Position numbers and translations under genes: made by a program. This document shows positions 26,069 to 34,569 of a stretch of 56,233 nt of DNA, piece after piece. The stretch's first letter is position 1; every line of letters begins with the position of its first letter. Source of the stretch: Streptomyces albipurpureus. GTDB lineage: Bacteria; Actinomycetota; Actinomycetes; Streptomycetales; Streptomycetaceae. The notes under the pieces were generated by a model. It had not been told where the DNA came from. It was given only the letters and a program-made list of their open reading frames with translations, and made no database searches. The stretch lies in NCBI RefSeq assembly GCF_023701525.1, contig NZ_JAMQAW010000005.1:1-56233 (forward strand), given 5' to 3'.

Positions 26069-27250
26069 ATGACCGCCCCCGCTGCCGCTCGCTCCCCCGC
26101 CCCCGCCCCCGCCCCCGCCCCCGCGCTGCCGACCGGCTCAGCCGACCGACGGCCGCGGCTGGACTGGCGCGTCCGCTTTGCGGCACTGTCCGTGGTGTGG
26201 GGCTTCAGCTTTCTGCTGATCAAGGTGGGCAATGAGGGCTTCGCCCCGCTCCAGGTCACCTTCGGTCGGCTCTTCTTCGGCGCTGCGGTACTCGCCGCGG
26301 CGATGCTGATACGGCGGGAGCGGCTGCCGCGCGGGGTTCGGACCTGGGGACATCTGGCGGTTGCCGCGTTCCTGCTGAACTCGCTGCCGTTCTCGCTGTT
26401 CGCCTACGCCGGACAGGCCATCCCCTCGACGCTCTCCAGCATCTGCAACGCCACCTCACCGCTGTGGGGGATGGCGCTCTCCCTGGTCGCGCTCTCCGAG
26501 GACCGGCCGACCCGGCGCAGGGTCGCCGGGCTCGGCATCGGCTTCCTGGGTGTGCTGACCGTCCTGGGCGCCTGGCAGGGGTTCTCCGGACTCGATGCCC
26601 GCGGCACTGCCATGGCCTTGCTGGCGGCGCTCTGCTACCCGATCGGCTGGATCTATGTCCGGCGCACACTGGCGGGCGGTGGACATTCGCATCTCTCCCT
26701 GACGACCGCCCAACTGGCGCTCGCCACCGGACAACTGGCCGTTGTGACCCCGCTGTTCACCAGCGCTCCGCACTCCCTGGAGCCGCTGCCCCTCCTTGCG
26801 GTGGTCGCCCTCGGCGCACTGGGGACCGGGTTCGCCCTCCTGCTCCAGTACGGCCTGGTCGACGAAGTCGGCCCCACCACCGGGCAGATGGTCACCTACT
26901 TCATTCCGGTCATCGCCACCGCGGCGGGAGTGACCATCCTCGGTGAGCAGTTGGACTGGAACACCCCGGTGGGTGCGGTGATAGTGCTGGCCGGAGCGGC
27001 ACTCACCCAGAGCCGGGCCAGGGCGAACAGCGCGACTCCCGGTGGCGGGGCGCCGACGCCGGGCGGCCCGATCACCGGGGCGTCGGCGGACCCCCGGGTA
27101 CTGGTGGCCGAACCGGGCGCGGGACTCCAGACCGAGGGGCGCGCGCCGCTCGGTGCTTCAACCGGGGCTCGGAGCGAGTCTCCCGCCGTGCTGGCCGGTG
27201 AGCCCGTCGTCGGGAACGCAGCTCTGCGAGTGGATACCAAGGGGTCCTGA
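26069..27250 (+). CDS. EamA/DMT-family permease (metabolite exporter)
   Basis: This 393-residue protein has ten hydrophobic segments in two EamA repeats, with the typical VVWGFSFLLIK first helix and the LGEQLDW motif in the second repeat. It probably exports amino acids or other small metabolites. The N-terminus carries an Ala-Pro repeat (26095-26124, GC-only microrepeat), and about 70 hydrophilic residues follow the last helix, longer than typical. The ATG at 26069 is chosen for GAGGCTGGGG upstream. Divergent from the LysR gene, which likely controls it. Confidence 0.92.
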   Translation: MTAPAAARSPAPAPAPAPALPTGSADRRPRLDWRVRFAALSVVWGFSFLLIKVGNEGFAPLQVTFGRLFFGAAVLAAAMLIRRERLPRGVRTWGHLAVAAFLLNSLPFSLFAYAGQAIPSTLSSICNATSPLWGMALSLVALSEDRPTRRRVAGLGIGFLGVLTVLGAWQGFSGLDARGTAMALLAALCYPIGWIYVRRTLAGGGHSHLSLTTAQLALATGQLAVVTPLFTSAPHSLEPLPLLAVVALGALGTGFALLLQYGLVDEVGPTTGQMVTYFIPVIATAAGVTILGEQLDWNTPVGAVIVLAGAALTQSRARANSATPGGGAPTPGGPITGASADPRVLVAEPGAGLQTEGRAPLGASTGARSESPAVLAGEPVVGNAALRVDTKGS

Positions 27251-27341
27251 CCTGCGCCCCTGTGGCTGCGGGTGTAGACCCGACGGCTTCCCGGGCGGGT
27301 GCGGACTCGCTCTCGTGGGACCGGTCGGGGCGACGGGCAGG

Positions 27342-28673
27342 TCAGCCGTAACTGCGGGCCGGGGCCGGGCCCACGGCCGATGCCACCGCGTCGGCGACCG
27401 CGTTGATGTCATCCAGCGCGAGATGGGAGACCGTGACGCGCACCCCGGGTGGCGCGGACATCCTGAAGCGCGCACCGGGGGCGACCGCCCATCCGGTCTG
27501 GAGCAGTCGGGTGATCGCCCCGGTCTCATCGGGCACCGGCACCCAGACGTTCATCCCGCTGCGCCCGTAGGCGTCGACCCCGTGCTCGGCGAGCGCGTGG
27601 ATCAGTGCCTCGCGGCGGCGGCCATAGGAATCGGCCACCGCCTGAGCGTTGACCGCGCCCGAGGCCCAGAGGTGGACGACAGCGCGTTGCAGCAGTCTGC
27701 TGACCCAGCCGGGGCCAAGGCGCTGCCGGCCGGTCACCCGGTCGATGGTGACGGTGTCCCCGGTCAGGAACGCCACCCGAAGATCGGGCCCGTACGCCTT
27801 GGCAGTGGACCGCACGAACGCCCAGCTGTCGGTGGTTCCCGCGAGGGGGTGCAAGGGCTGGTCCACGATGGCGTGGCCGTGGTCGTCCTCGATCAGCAGG
27901 GTCCGCGGGAATCGGGTGAGCACGGAGCGCAGTTGACGGGCGCGGAGGGCGCCGATGGCCGCTCCGGTGGGGTTCTGCGCACGGTCGGTGACGATCAGTG
28001 CCCTGGCACCGTCGGCGAGTGCCCGCTCCACCGCTTCGGCGAGAGGGCCGTCGTCGTCGACCGGAACGGGAACGGGCTTGAGTCCCAGTGCGGGCACCAG
28101 GTCGAGCAGTCCACCCCAGCCGGGGTCTTCGACGGCGACCGAGTCGCCTGGCCGTAGGTGTGCCGCGAGGACTCGTTCGATGGCGTCGAGGGAGCCGGAG
28201 GTGACGGCGATGGGACCGGCCGGCACACCGTCCGCGTCCAGCGCGGCCCGCGCGAGCCGGGCGAACTCCTCGTCCACGGGTGCCTGTCCATAGAGCCCTG
28301 GCTCCCGCTCGTGGTGGAGCGCGGCGGCGGCGAAGGCCTCGCCCAGCGGCGGCAGAAGGGCGATGTCGGGGTTGCCCGCGCTCACGTCCCGGACGCCTGG
28401 TGGGGCGTCGATTCCGATGGACCCGCGCGAGGTGCTGGCGGGTCTGGATCGGATACGGCTGCCGCGGCGGCCAGAGGTCTCGATGACTCCGCGCTCACGC
28501 AGGGTGCGGTAGGCGGCGGCGACGGTGTTCGGATTGACCCCTAGCCGTGTGGCGAGTTCGCGCATGGGCGGCAGGAGCGCCCCCGGTTCCAACTGCCCGG
28601 CGCCAACGCCCTGCTCGATAGAGGCAGCGATGTCTGATGCGCGCCGCCCACCGATCCGATACTCTCCTAGCAC
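27342..28673 (-). CDS. MocR-type regulator (GntR DNA-binding plus aminotransferase-like domain)
   Basis: This 443-residue protein has a GntR winged helix (MRELATRLGVNPNTVAAAYR) and a fold-type I aminotransferase domain with the PLP-Lys context STAKAYGPDLRVAF. MocR proteins bind PLP or amino-acid aldimines and often control B6 or amine metabolism. The start is GTG at 28673 without ribosome site; a good promoter (TTGCAT, 17 bp, CATAAT) places the transcript start at this codon, so the mRNA is probably leaderless. Divergent from a PPOX-family gene, a common MocR arrangement. Confidence 0.93.
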   Translation of the reverse strand: MLGEYRIGGRRASDIAASIEQGVGAGQLEPGALLPPMRELATRLGVNPNTVAAAYRTLRERGVIETSGRRGSRIRSRPASTSRGSIGIDAPPGVRDVSAGNPDIALLPPLGEAFAAAALHHEREPGLYGQAPVDEEFARLARAALDADGVPAGPIAVTSGSLDAIERVLAAHLRPGDSVAVEDPGWGGLLDLVPALGLKPVPVPVDDDGPLAEAVERALADGARALIVTDRAQNPTGAAIGALRARQLRSVLTRFPRTLLIEDDHGHAIVDQPLHPLAGTTDSWAFVRSTAKAYGPDLRVAFLTGDTVTIDRVTGRQRLGPGWVSRLLQRAVVHLWASGAVNAQAVADSYGRRREALIHALAEHGVDAYGRSGMNVWVPVPDETGAITRLLQTGWAVAPGARFRMSAPPGVRVTVSHLALDDINAVADAVASAVGPAPARSYG

Positions 28674-28680
28674 AAAAGCG

Positions 28681-28709
28681 ATTATGCACTAGTGCAATGG
28701 AGGATGCAA
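28681..28709 (-). promoter_or_regulatory. Leaderless promoter and palindromic operator of the MocR gene
   Basis: On the minus strand, TTGCAT (28709-28704) and CATAAT (28686-28681) are 17 bp apart and the GTG begins 7 bases later. The perfect palindrome TGCACTAGTGCA (28685-28696) fills the spacer and the edge of the -10 box. It is well placed for autoregulation and for control of the divergent PPOX gene. Confidence 0.6.
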
Positions 28710-29365
28710 TGCCGGACTCCTACGAGCCGACCGAACGGACCATACCCACCCGCTCCCGTGAACGCGCCTCATACGACCGGGCTCTGATCCACTCCCTGCT
28801 GGATGAGACCTACCTCTGCCATCTCGGCTTTGTGCGCGACGGGGCACCGGTGGTGCTGCCCACGCTCTACACCCGCATCGACGACCGGGTGTACGTCCAC
28901 GGCTCAACGGGCTCCCGCCCGCTGCGGATGGCGGGCAGGCCGGACCCCGGGCTCGCCGTCTGTCTGACCGTGACGCACATCGACGGTCTGGTACTGGCCA
29001 GGTCCGCCTTCCACCACTCGATCAACTACCGGTCGGTGATGATCCACGGCACGGCGCGTCAAGTGACCGACCAGGCGGAGAAGAGCATGGTCCTGGACGC
29101 CCTGGTCGATCAGGTGGTCCGGGGCCGCGCTCAGGACTCGCGCCCGGCGAACCCCAGGGAGTTGGCGGCGACCTCCGTGCTGCGACTGGAACTGGCCGAG
29201 GTGTCGGCGAAGGTCCGCAGCGGTCCCCCGAACGACGATCCGGAAGACCTGGAACTGCCGTACTGGACAGGAGTCGTCCCGGTGCGGACGATCCATGGAA
29301 CTCCCGAGCCGGCACCGGATCTGGCACCGACGATCAAGGTCCCGGAGTATCTGGCCGAGCGCTAG
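28709..29365 (+). CDS. Pyridoxamine 5'-phosphate oxidase-family flavin-binding protein
   Basis: This 218-residue split-barrel protein has LCHLGFVRDGAPVVLPT and a TGSRPLRMA segment typical of FMN-dependent PPOX-family proteins (PF12900-like). The reaction is unknown; FMN or F420 binding is likely. The ATG at 28709 is preferred over 28697, because GGAGG lies five bases upstream of the former. Under likely control of the divergent MocR regulator. Confidence 0.9.
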   Translation: MPDSYEPTERTIPTRSRERASYDRALIHSLLDETYLCHLGFVRDGAPVVLPTLYTRIDDRVYVHGSTGSRPLRMAGRPDPGLAVCLTVTHIDGLVLARSAFHHSINYRSVMIHGTARQVTDQAEKSMVLDALVDQVVRGRAQDSRPANPRELAATSVLRLELAEVSAKVRSGPPNDDPEDLELPYWTGVVPVRTIHGTPEPAPDLAPTIKVPEYLAER

Positions 29366-29531
29366 GCGCCCAGGACCACGGGGACCGACCGGGCGACCCG
29401 GCCGACGGGTGAGGCGGTTGGACCTGTCGTCCGCCCTCCGTGGGATCACGATGAGTGGACGACACCAGCGGCGGCACCGACAACCGCAGGACCTGGGTCC
29501 GGCGAACGAGAGGGACGGCCAGGCGCACGGC

Positions 29532-30497
29532 TCATACCCCGCGCATCTCCGTCAGTGCCAAACCTGCCACCGCGGTCAGCAGCAGCGCGGTCCCCAACAC
29601 CGTCGCGCCCGTCAGTTGCTCCCCCAGGAGCAGTACGGCGATCACCGCCGCGCTCACCGGTTCCAGCAGCATGATCACGGACACCGTGGCGGCCCGAACC
29701 GCCGCCGCGCCGGCGAAGTAGAGCACATAGGCAAGCGCCGTGGGCACCGCGGCCACATAGAGCAGCAGCCAGACCACCCGGGCCAGATCCTCGGTGTGCG
29801 GCAGCAGTCCCTCAGCCAGCGCGATGGGCAGCAGTCCCACCGCGCCGACCGCGAAGGCCCAGGCGGTCGTCGCCAGGGAATCCCCGCCGCCGTCCCGCCC
29901 CAACCATCGCGCCAGCAGGGTGATGGCCGCGTACCCGGCGGCGGAGAGAAGGGCGAGGACGATCCCCAGCGGGCGCACCGTCTCGCCCTCACCGCCCAAC
30001 ACCAGGACCAACAGCCCGCCCAGCGCCCCCAGCACGGCGAGCAGACCGCCCCTCCCCAGCCGCTCCCCCATCGTGAGCCGGGCCCCCACGGCGATCAGGA
30101 CAGGCCCTGCGCCAAGGGTGACCACGGTGGCGACGGCGAGTCCGGTCTGTTGTACGGCGGCGAAGTACGCGCTTTGGAAGACCGTGAGCCCGATCCCCGT
30201 CCCGAGAATGCGGACCAAGGTGCGTTTCCTCGGCTCCGCCGCGCGGGCGGGCACCCCTCGGCGCGCGCGTAGGGCAAGCGCGCCGAGCAGCAGCGCCAGC
30301 CCTCCGGCGCAGCGCCAGAAGGAGAGGGAGAGCGGCCCCAGATCGCTCACCTGGAAGACGAGTGAGGCGGCCGCGCCGGCGGTGCCCCAGGCCGCGCCGG
30401 CGACGATCAGATAGAGCAGGCTGCGCCCGACGCGCCCCGGCGCGGGGGCCACGGCCGGCGCGGGCAACTCAACAGCAGAAGCAGAAACATTCGACAC
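29532..30497 (-). CDS. EamA/DMT-family permease
   Basis: This 321-residue protein has ten predicted membrane helices in two repeats ([11 protein letters not shown] in helix 1; [19 protein letters not shown] in the last pair, the usual EamA signature). Probable small-metabolite exporter. The GTG at 30497 is preceded by CGGAG. A second DMT permease of the same orientation lies upstream, separated by 166 bp without visible terminator, so the two may be cotranscribed. Confidence 0.93.
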   Translation of the reverse strand: MSNVSASAVELPAPAVAPAPGRVGRSLLYLIVAGAAWGTAGAAASLVFQVSDLGPLSLSFWRCAGGLALLLGALALRARRGVPARAAEPRKRTLVRILGTGIGLTVFQSAYFAAVQQTGLAVATVVTLGAGPVLIAVGARLTMGERLGRGGLLAVLGALGGLLVLVLGGEGETVRPLGIVLALLSAAGYAAITLLARWLGRDGGGDSLATTAWAFAVGAVGLLPIALAEGLLPHTEDLARVVWLLLYVAAVPTALAYVLYFAGAAAVRAATVSVIMLLEPVSAAVIAVLLLGEQLTGATVLGTALLLTAVAGLALTEMRGV

Positions 30498-30663
30498 GTG
30501 ACGTCTCCGTATGACGAACGGGAAGGCTGATCGCTTTACTCCGTCAAGCGGGCAGCGACGAGCCAGCCGGGGTGAACCCGGGCCCGGTCTTCGTCAGGTC
30601 CTACCGCCCGCGCTAGGCGGCAGGAGGGGGGAGAGCAGTCGAATGCATGATCCGCACTGTAGG

Positions 30664-31674
30664 TCAGGCCCGGTCGGGCGACAACTCCCCCTCGGCGACG
30701 GGTGGGAGCGGATCGGGCAGGCCGACCAGTGGTTTGCCCGGCCCGGAGGCAATGGGTCCGGAAGGGGCCTTCGGGGCCTGGGACTGTGCGATGAGTGCCC
30801 CCAGCAGTACCAGCGCCCCGCCCAGAATCTGCGGCAGGGACAGATGCTCACCCAGCAGCACCCACGCCAGAACGGTCGCCACGACCGCTTCCAGACAGGC
30901 GACCACACCCGCGATCTGGGGTGAGAGCCTGCGAACCGAGATCACCCCGGTGACATAGGCGAAGACGGTCGCGATCAGCACCACCCAGGCGAGCAACAAC
31001 CCCGCTGAGACCTGTGTGCCGCCCATCGCGACATCGCCGCCCAGGAGCGAGAAGTCCATCCCCCACGGGCGGGCGATCACGGTCAGTACCAGAGTGCCGA
31101 TCAGCAGGCCGTAGGCGATCACACCCAGCGGGTCGGCGCGATCGTCGCCGTCGCTTCCGTGGTCGGAGAGGATGAAGTAGCAGGCCTGACAGCAGGCCGC
31201 TCCCAGGGCGAGCAGTAGGCCGAGCACATCAAAGCTCAGCCCCGCCCACACCTCGACCACACAGGCGAGCCCGGTGACCGCGAGAACCACGCCCAGGGCC
31301 GCGGCGCGGGTGACGGGCCGGCGCTGCACAAAGCGGATGTACCCAAGGACGAGGGCTGGGCCGAGATACTCGACGAGCAGCGCGACGCCGACGGGCAGTC
31401 GGGAGATGGAGGCGAAGTAGAACGCCTGCACACCAGCCACGGCGAGCAGGCCGAAGCCCAGGAGCAGTGCGGGCTTGCGGCGCAGGAGGTCTCGGTGGCG
31501 CCATGCCAGCGGCAGCATGATCAGCGCTGAGCCGGCCACCCGCAGCCACACCACATGAAGCGGGTCGAGCCCGGCTTCGATGAGCGGCTTTGCCGCAACA
31601 CCCGATCCACCGAAGGCAAACGCCGAGGCCAGGGCAATGCCCAGGCCGGCGCTCCTGTGCTGAGACACATGCAT
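30664..31674 (-). CDS. EamA/DMT-family permease
   Basis: This 336-residue permease has ten helices, GGSGVAAKPLIEAG near the N-terminus and LEAVVATVLAWVLLGE in the second repeat, resembling the RhtA-like amino-acid/purine exporters. A hydrophilic tail of about 35 residues follows the last helix. The ATG at 31674 is the best start; no clear ribosome site precedes it, and the first hydrophobic helix begins 12 residues later. Confidence 0.92.
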   Translation of the reverse strand: MHVSQHRSAGLGIALASAFAFGGSGVAAKPLIEAGLDPLHVVWLRVAGSALIMLPLAWRHRDLLRRKPALLLGFGLLAVAGVQAFYFASISRLPVGVALLVEYLGPALVLGYIRFVQRRPVTRAAALGVVLAVTGLACVVEVWAGLSFDVLGLLLALGAACCQACYFILSDHGSDGDDRADPLGVIAYGLLIGTLVLTVIARPWGMDFSLLGGDVAMGGTQVSAGLLLAWVVLIATVFAYVTGVISVRRLSPQIAGVVACLEAVVATVLAWVLLGEHLSLPQILGGALVLLGALIAQSQAPKAPSGPIASGPGKPLVGLPDPLPPVAEGELSPDRA

Positions 31675-31749
31675 CGGCACATCATGCCAGCGCGGGTCAG
31701 GACCGTCGACCCCCAGACGCATGTCGAGATGGAGGGCGGGCCAGCGGGC

Positions 31750-32313
31750 TCAACAGACCCCCGTACGCCCACTGAGCTCCTCGATGTCCACTCCCGCCCG
31801 GCCGAGTACCTCCACCGCGCGGCAGCCGGGGTTCGCAGCGACTGCGGCGAGCAGATCGGTACCGGAGGCCCTCTCCCTTCCGTCGAGCGCGGCACGGTGC
31901 TGTGCGCCCGCCATGGCGGCGAGCACCGACGGCGACCAACCGGAGGGACGGGGACCCGGGGTGCGTACATCGGAACGGGTGTTGGTGTCGAAACGGTCCT
32001 TGCGGACGACGGGAACCACACCGGAGTCCTCAACCGAGCCCTGCCAACGCAGGCCGTAGCCAATGCTGCGCTGGACGAGATAGCCGAGCACCCGAGCGAC
32101 TCTGGGCGCCGGCCCGAGGGCGGTGCGCACCTCGGGGTCCGTCTCGATCAGGGAATGCAGCAGATGAGCGGTATCGAGTTGGCGGTCGCCGTCGCGAAGC
32201 GCCCGGCGGCGCGCACCCGCAACCGCCGAAGCCAGCTCCACGGTGAGCGAGGCGTCCCGTTCGGCACGGATGGCGGTGGACTGCCGAGGCAGTCGAGGGG
32301 TAGGACTTGGCAC
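31750..32313 (-). CDS. Clp N-terminal-domain protein
   Basis: This 187-residue protein carries two Clp-N repeats: LDTAHLLHSLIETDP in the first half and ASGTDLLAAVAANPGC near the C-terminus. It lacks any AAA+ domain. Such stand-alone Clp-N proteins are common in Streptomyces and may act as adaptors or decoys for ClpC; function unproven. The GTG at 32313 follows GGGGTGGAAGA. It lies 76 bp upstream of the DMT permease, same strand. Confidence 0.85.
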   Translation of the reverse strand: MPSPTPRLPRQSTAIRAERDASLTVELASAVAGARRRALRDGDRQLDTAHLLHSLIETDPEVRTALGPAPRVARVLGYLVQRSIGYGLRWQGSVEDSGVVPVVRKDRFDTNTRSDVRTPGPRPSGWSPSVLAAMAGAQHRAALDGRERASGTDLLAAVAANPGCRAVEVLGRAGVDIEELSGRTGVC

Positions 32314-32416
32314 TCTTCCACCCCACCAGTCTCAGCCGGCCAGGGCGTCGCCATCCGGGCCCATTTCACCATCCGACGAAGGTCGGGCACCGGGTGCCGG
32401 GTTGTCCTCCTTGTGG

Positions 32417-32725
32417 ATGAGATCGCGGTACTTCATCCCCCACAGGGGCGCCACCACGCGCTTCCGCGCCCCCGGCTCTCCAGCCCGCCCGGGGTGCCTG
32501 ACATCCGGCGACCGCAGGCCGCCGATCCGCATCCGCTCGTCGCGTTCTGGCTGGCCGACCTCCTGGCGATCGCGGGGCGGCAGTACGTCCAGCGGGTGTG
32601 GGCATCGGGCGGAGCGCTGCCCGCGGATGCCTTCCGGGCCGCGTTCCACTGCGCTGGCGAAGGGCCGCGTCCACGGCATCGGATGGGGTCGGCTCGGCGA
32701 GGCACTGGCGCCGAGGAGCGGCTGA
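32417..32725 (+). pseudogene. Small protein gene with two compensating frameshifts (about 102 codons)
   Basis: Codon-position GC bias is strong in frame 2 from an ATG at 32417 to about 32495, then in frame 1 from about 32503 to 32650 (HPLVAFWLADLLAIAGRQY, a protein-like segment), and again in frame 2 to the TGA at 32725 (RVHGIGWGRLGEAL). Two opposite single-base shifts would explain this. It may be a recently decayed gene or contain sequence errors. Family not recognised. Confidence 0.4.
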
Positions 32726-32936
32726 CCGGGTGTCCCACATCCGTTCGCCAGCGGTTCACCGCCGGTGGCCCGCGCCCCTACCGGTACCGCCGAGGTCCAC
32801 GGCTCCGCAGGAGGAGAGCGGACGGGCCGCGCGGCAAAGACCCAAGGGCCCGTGAAGGCCGGGCACATCGCCCAGCCCCGCTGCCCCGGCCCTACCAGAA
32901 TCCCTCGATCCGCCGGGTCAGGGAGGTCCCGCGGAC

Positions 32937-32972
32937 GGGGCGCACGGAGATCACCTCAGCTGCGTGCGCCCC
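32937..32972 (-). terminator. Terminator hairpin after the PadR gene
   Basis: GGGGCGCACG pairs perfectly with CGTGCGCCCC (10 bp) around a 16-base loop, starting 11 bases beyond the PadR stop. There is no T-tract. Confidence 0.7.
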
Positions 32973-32983
32973 TTCACCGCGGA

Positions 32984-33589
32984 TCAGTGCTCATCGGCGA
33001 GGATCAGATAGAGCTTCTTGCGGGCCTCGTTGATGACCTCGACCGCCTTCTGGCGCTGCTCGGTACTGCCGGTCTTCCAGACCTGGCCAAAGGCTTCCAT
33101 CAGCCCCCAACCCGCCTGCCGGATCTCGTTGACCGTCTCCCAGTCGACCCCGCGGCCTGCCTCTTCCCACGGAGCTTCCGGCCCTGCCTCAGCCTCGACT
33201 CGACCCGAGTCGGTGAGCGTGAACAGCTTCTTGCCGCCCTCGCTCGCACTGGTGATCAGGCCTTCGTCCTCCAGCAGCGCGAGCGTCGGATACACGGAGC
33301 CCGGGCTGGGCTTCCATGCCCCACCACTACGCTCCCCGATCTCCTGGATCATCTCGTATCCATGCATCGGCCGGTCCTTGAGCAGCGCCAGGATCGAGGC
33401 GCGCACATCGCCGCGCCTGGCCCTGCCCCTGCCACCACCACGGCCGCGCCCGCCGCCCCCGAAAGGCGGTCCGAAGGGCGGTCCGAACTGGCCGAACGCT
33501 CCACGGCGCCCGTCGGCTCCACCCCGGCCACGATGCCCGGGCCCGCAGTGACCATGACCGTGCTCATGTCCCTGTCCTGGTGAACGCAT
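32984..33589 (-). CDS. PadR-family transcriptional regulator
   Basis: This 201-residue regulator starts with a His/Gly/Arg-rich leader (HEHGHGH, then GRGGGRGRARRGD), possibly metal-binding, followed by the PadR winged helix (ASILALLKDRPMHGYEMIQ, GSVYPTLALLEDEG) and a C-terminal dimerisation helix. The ATG at 33589 has an excellent GGAAGGAG site. The promoter region contains CGATATATCG, a perfect palindrome typical of PadR-type AT-rich operators. No obvious target gene besides itself. Confidence 0.93.
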   Translation of the reverse strand: MRSPGQGHEHGHGHCGPGHRGRGGADGRRGAFGQFGPPFGPPFGGGGRGRGGGRGRARRGDVRASILALLKDRPMHGYEMIQEIGERSGGAWKPSPGSVYPTLALLEDEGLITSASEGGKKLFTLTDSGRVEAEAGPEAPWEEAGRGVDWETVNEIRQAGWGLMEAFGQVWKTGSTEQRQKAVEVINEARKKLYLILADEH

Positions 33590-33630
33590 CGCTACGCTCC
33601 TTCCATCGTTGATCTGTCGCGATACGTCAA

Positions 33631-33640
33631 CGATATATCG
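33631..33640. promoter_or_regulatory. Palindrome upstream of padR-like gene
   Basis: CGATATATCG is perfectly symmetrical, lies 42 bp upstream of the PadR ATG in an unusually AT-rich patch, and is preceded by a related CGATACGT half. Probable autoregulatory operator. Confidence 0.4.
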
Positions 33641-33798
33641 GAATAGCTCGCTCGACAAGGATGCGCTCACTGCCCCGGGTTCCCGCCTCCTCGGCCCCGG
33701 CTGGTCTCACCGAGGTTCGGCGACCGTCCCGTTCCGGTCAGCGGAGTTCGATCACCGCCGGGGATGCCTTGCGCATCAGGCCGCGTACCCTCGGCTCC

Positions 33799-34201
33799 AT
33801 GCCCCGCCATCCGAGGAAAGCCCGCCGGCTCATCGCCGACGGGCGGTTGTATCTGTGGACGCTGCGCCACAGCCACGGCGGGCCGGACAGCGGACTGCCG
33901 CGAGACGCTCACGCTGTACCCGCAGCCGGTCGGCACCGGCGGCCCGCTGCGTATCGTCTTCGCGCGGGCCCCGGGCCGATTTGTCCCGGGTGGGGCGCCC
34001 TTGGGCTCCGGGGATGTGGGGTACATCCGGGGCGGCTCTCTCAACCTGCATGAACCGGGCGCTGTCCGGGCCCTGCTCGATATGGCGTCGGCCCGCGGGT
34101 GGCAGCGTGGGCAGCGGCGGGCGGTGGAGATCGACGGCTGGCCCCTGCTGGAGGCGGCGGCCGCTACAAGAGCCGGGAGCATCGGCCCCGCGGACTTCTA
34201 G
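33799..34201 (+). pseudogene. Frameshifted conserved Streptomyces hypothetical protein
   Basis: The ATG at 33799 opens with RKARRLIADGRLYLWTLRHSH in frame 1. The matching remainder (CRETLTLYPQ, LRIVFARAPGRFV, GSLNLHEPGAVRALLDMA, EIDGWPLLEA) lies in frame 2 up to TAG at 34201. From memory, intact relatives in other streptomycetes run straight through with a short divergent loop where the frame breaks here (about 33870-33895). So the gene is either inactivated or carries a sequence error. Function unknown. Confidence 0.6.
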
Positions 34202-34569
34202 GGGGCAGCTCGTGGAGAGGGGGACCCGGTACACCCGTCCCAGCGAGGACTCACCGATCCCATGGAGGTCCGGTGACCGGACCCGCTGAGGGAAAGGGCT
34301 CGGGGTGGTCTGGAAGCCCACCGACCACGGTCCCCGCTGTGCCAGATCGCCACGGTGCTGCCCTCATCAGCGGCACCCTCGCCGTCGGGGGAGGCCTACG
34401 GGTGCCGCACCTCCACGGCGCCTTCGCCCCGATCCTCGTCGGACGGCGGAAACGCACCAGTCCCCTGTGCCTGGCGGCGGTGGGACCCGCACCGCTCACC
34501 CCGGAAGCAGGTCCAGTGCTCGCGCAGTGGCCTTGGTCTGCCGCGTCGCCCTCCGGCTACGGTCGCCCC
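34202..34569. other. Gap upstream of the PhzF-like gene
   Basis: No gene with plausible codon use, repeat or clear promoter can be recognised in these 368 bp. Confidence 0.4.

Larger units (their letters stand above)
32314..32983. other. Gap between Clp-N and PadR genes
   Basis: This 670-bp region holds only the frameshifted small gene described at 32417-32725 and a terminator hairpin at its right end. The long frames spanning it on both strands have Arg/Pro/Gly-rich translations and are shadows. Confidence 0.5.

Noticed and set aside
26095..26124. GC microrepeat mistaken for a structural repeat
   Set aside because: It simply encodes the Ala-Pro run at the N-terminus of the DMT permease.
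31555..33033. A long plus-strand frame across the Clp-N gene and the following gap
   Set aside because: Only the short HPLVAFWLADLL segment looks protein-like; the rest is a shadow of the Clp-N and permease genes.
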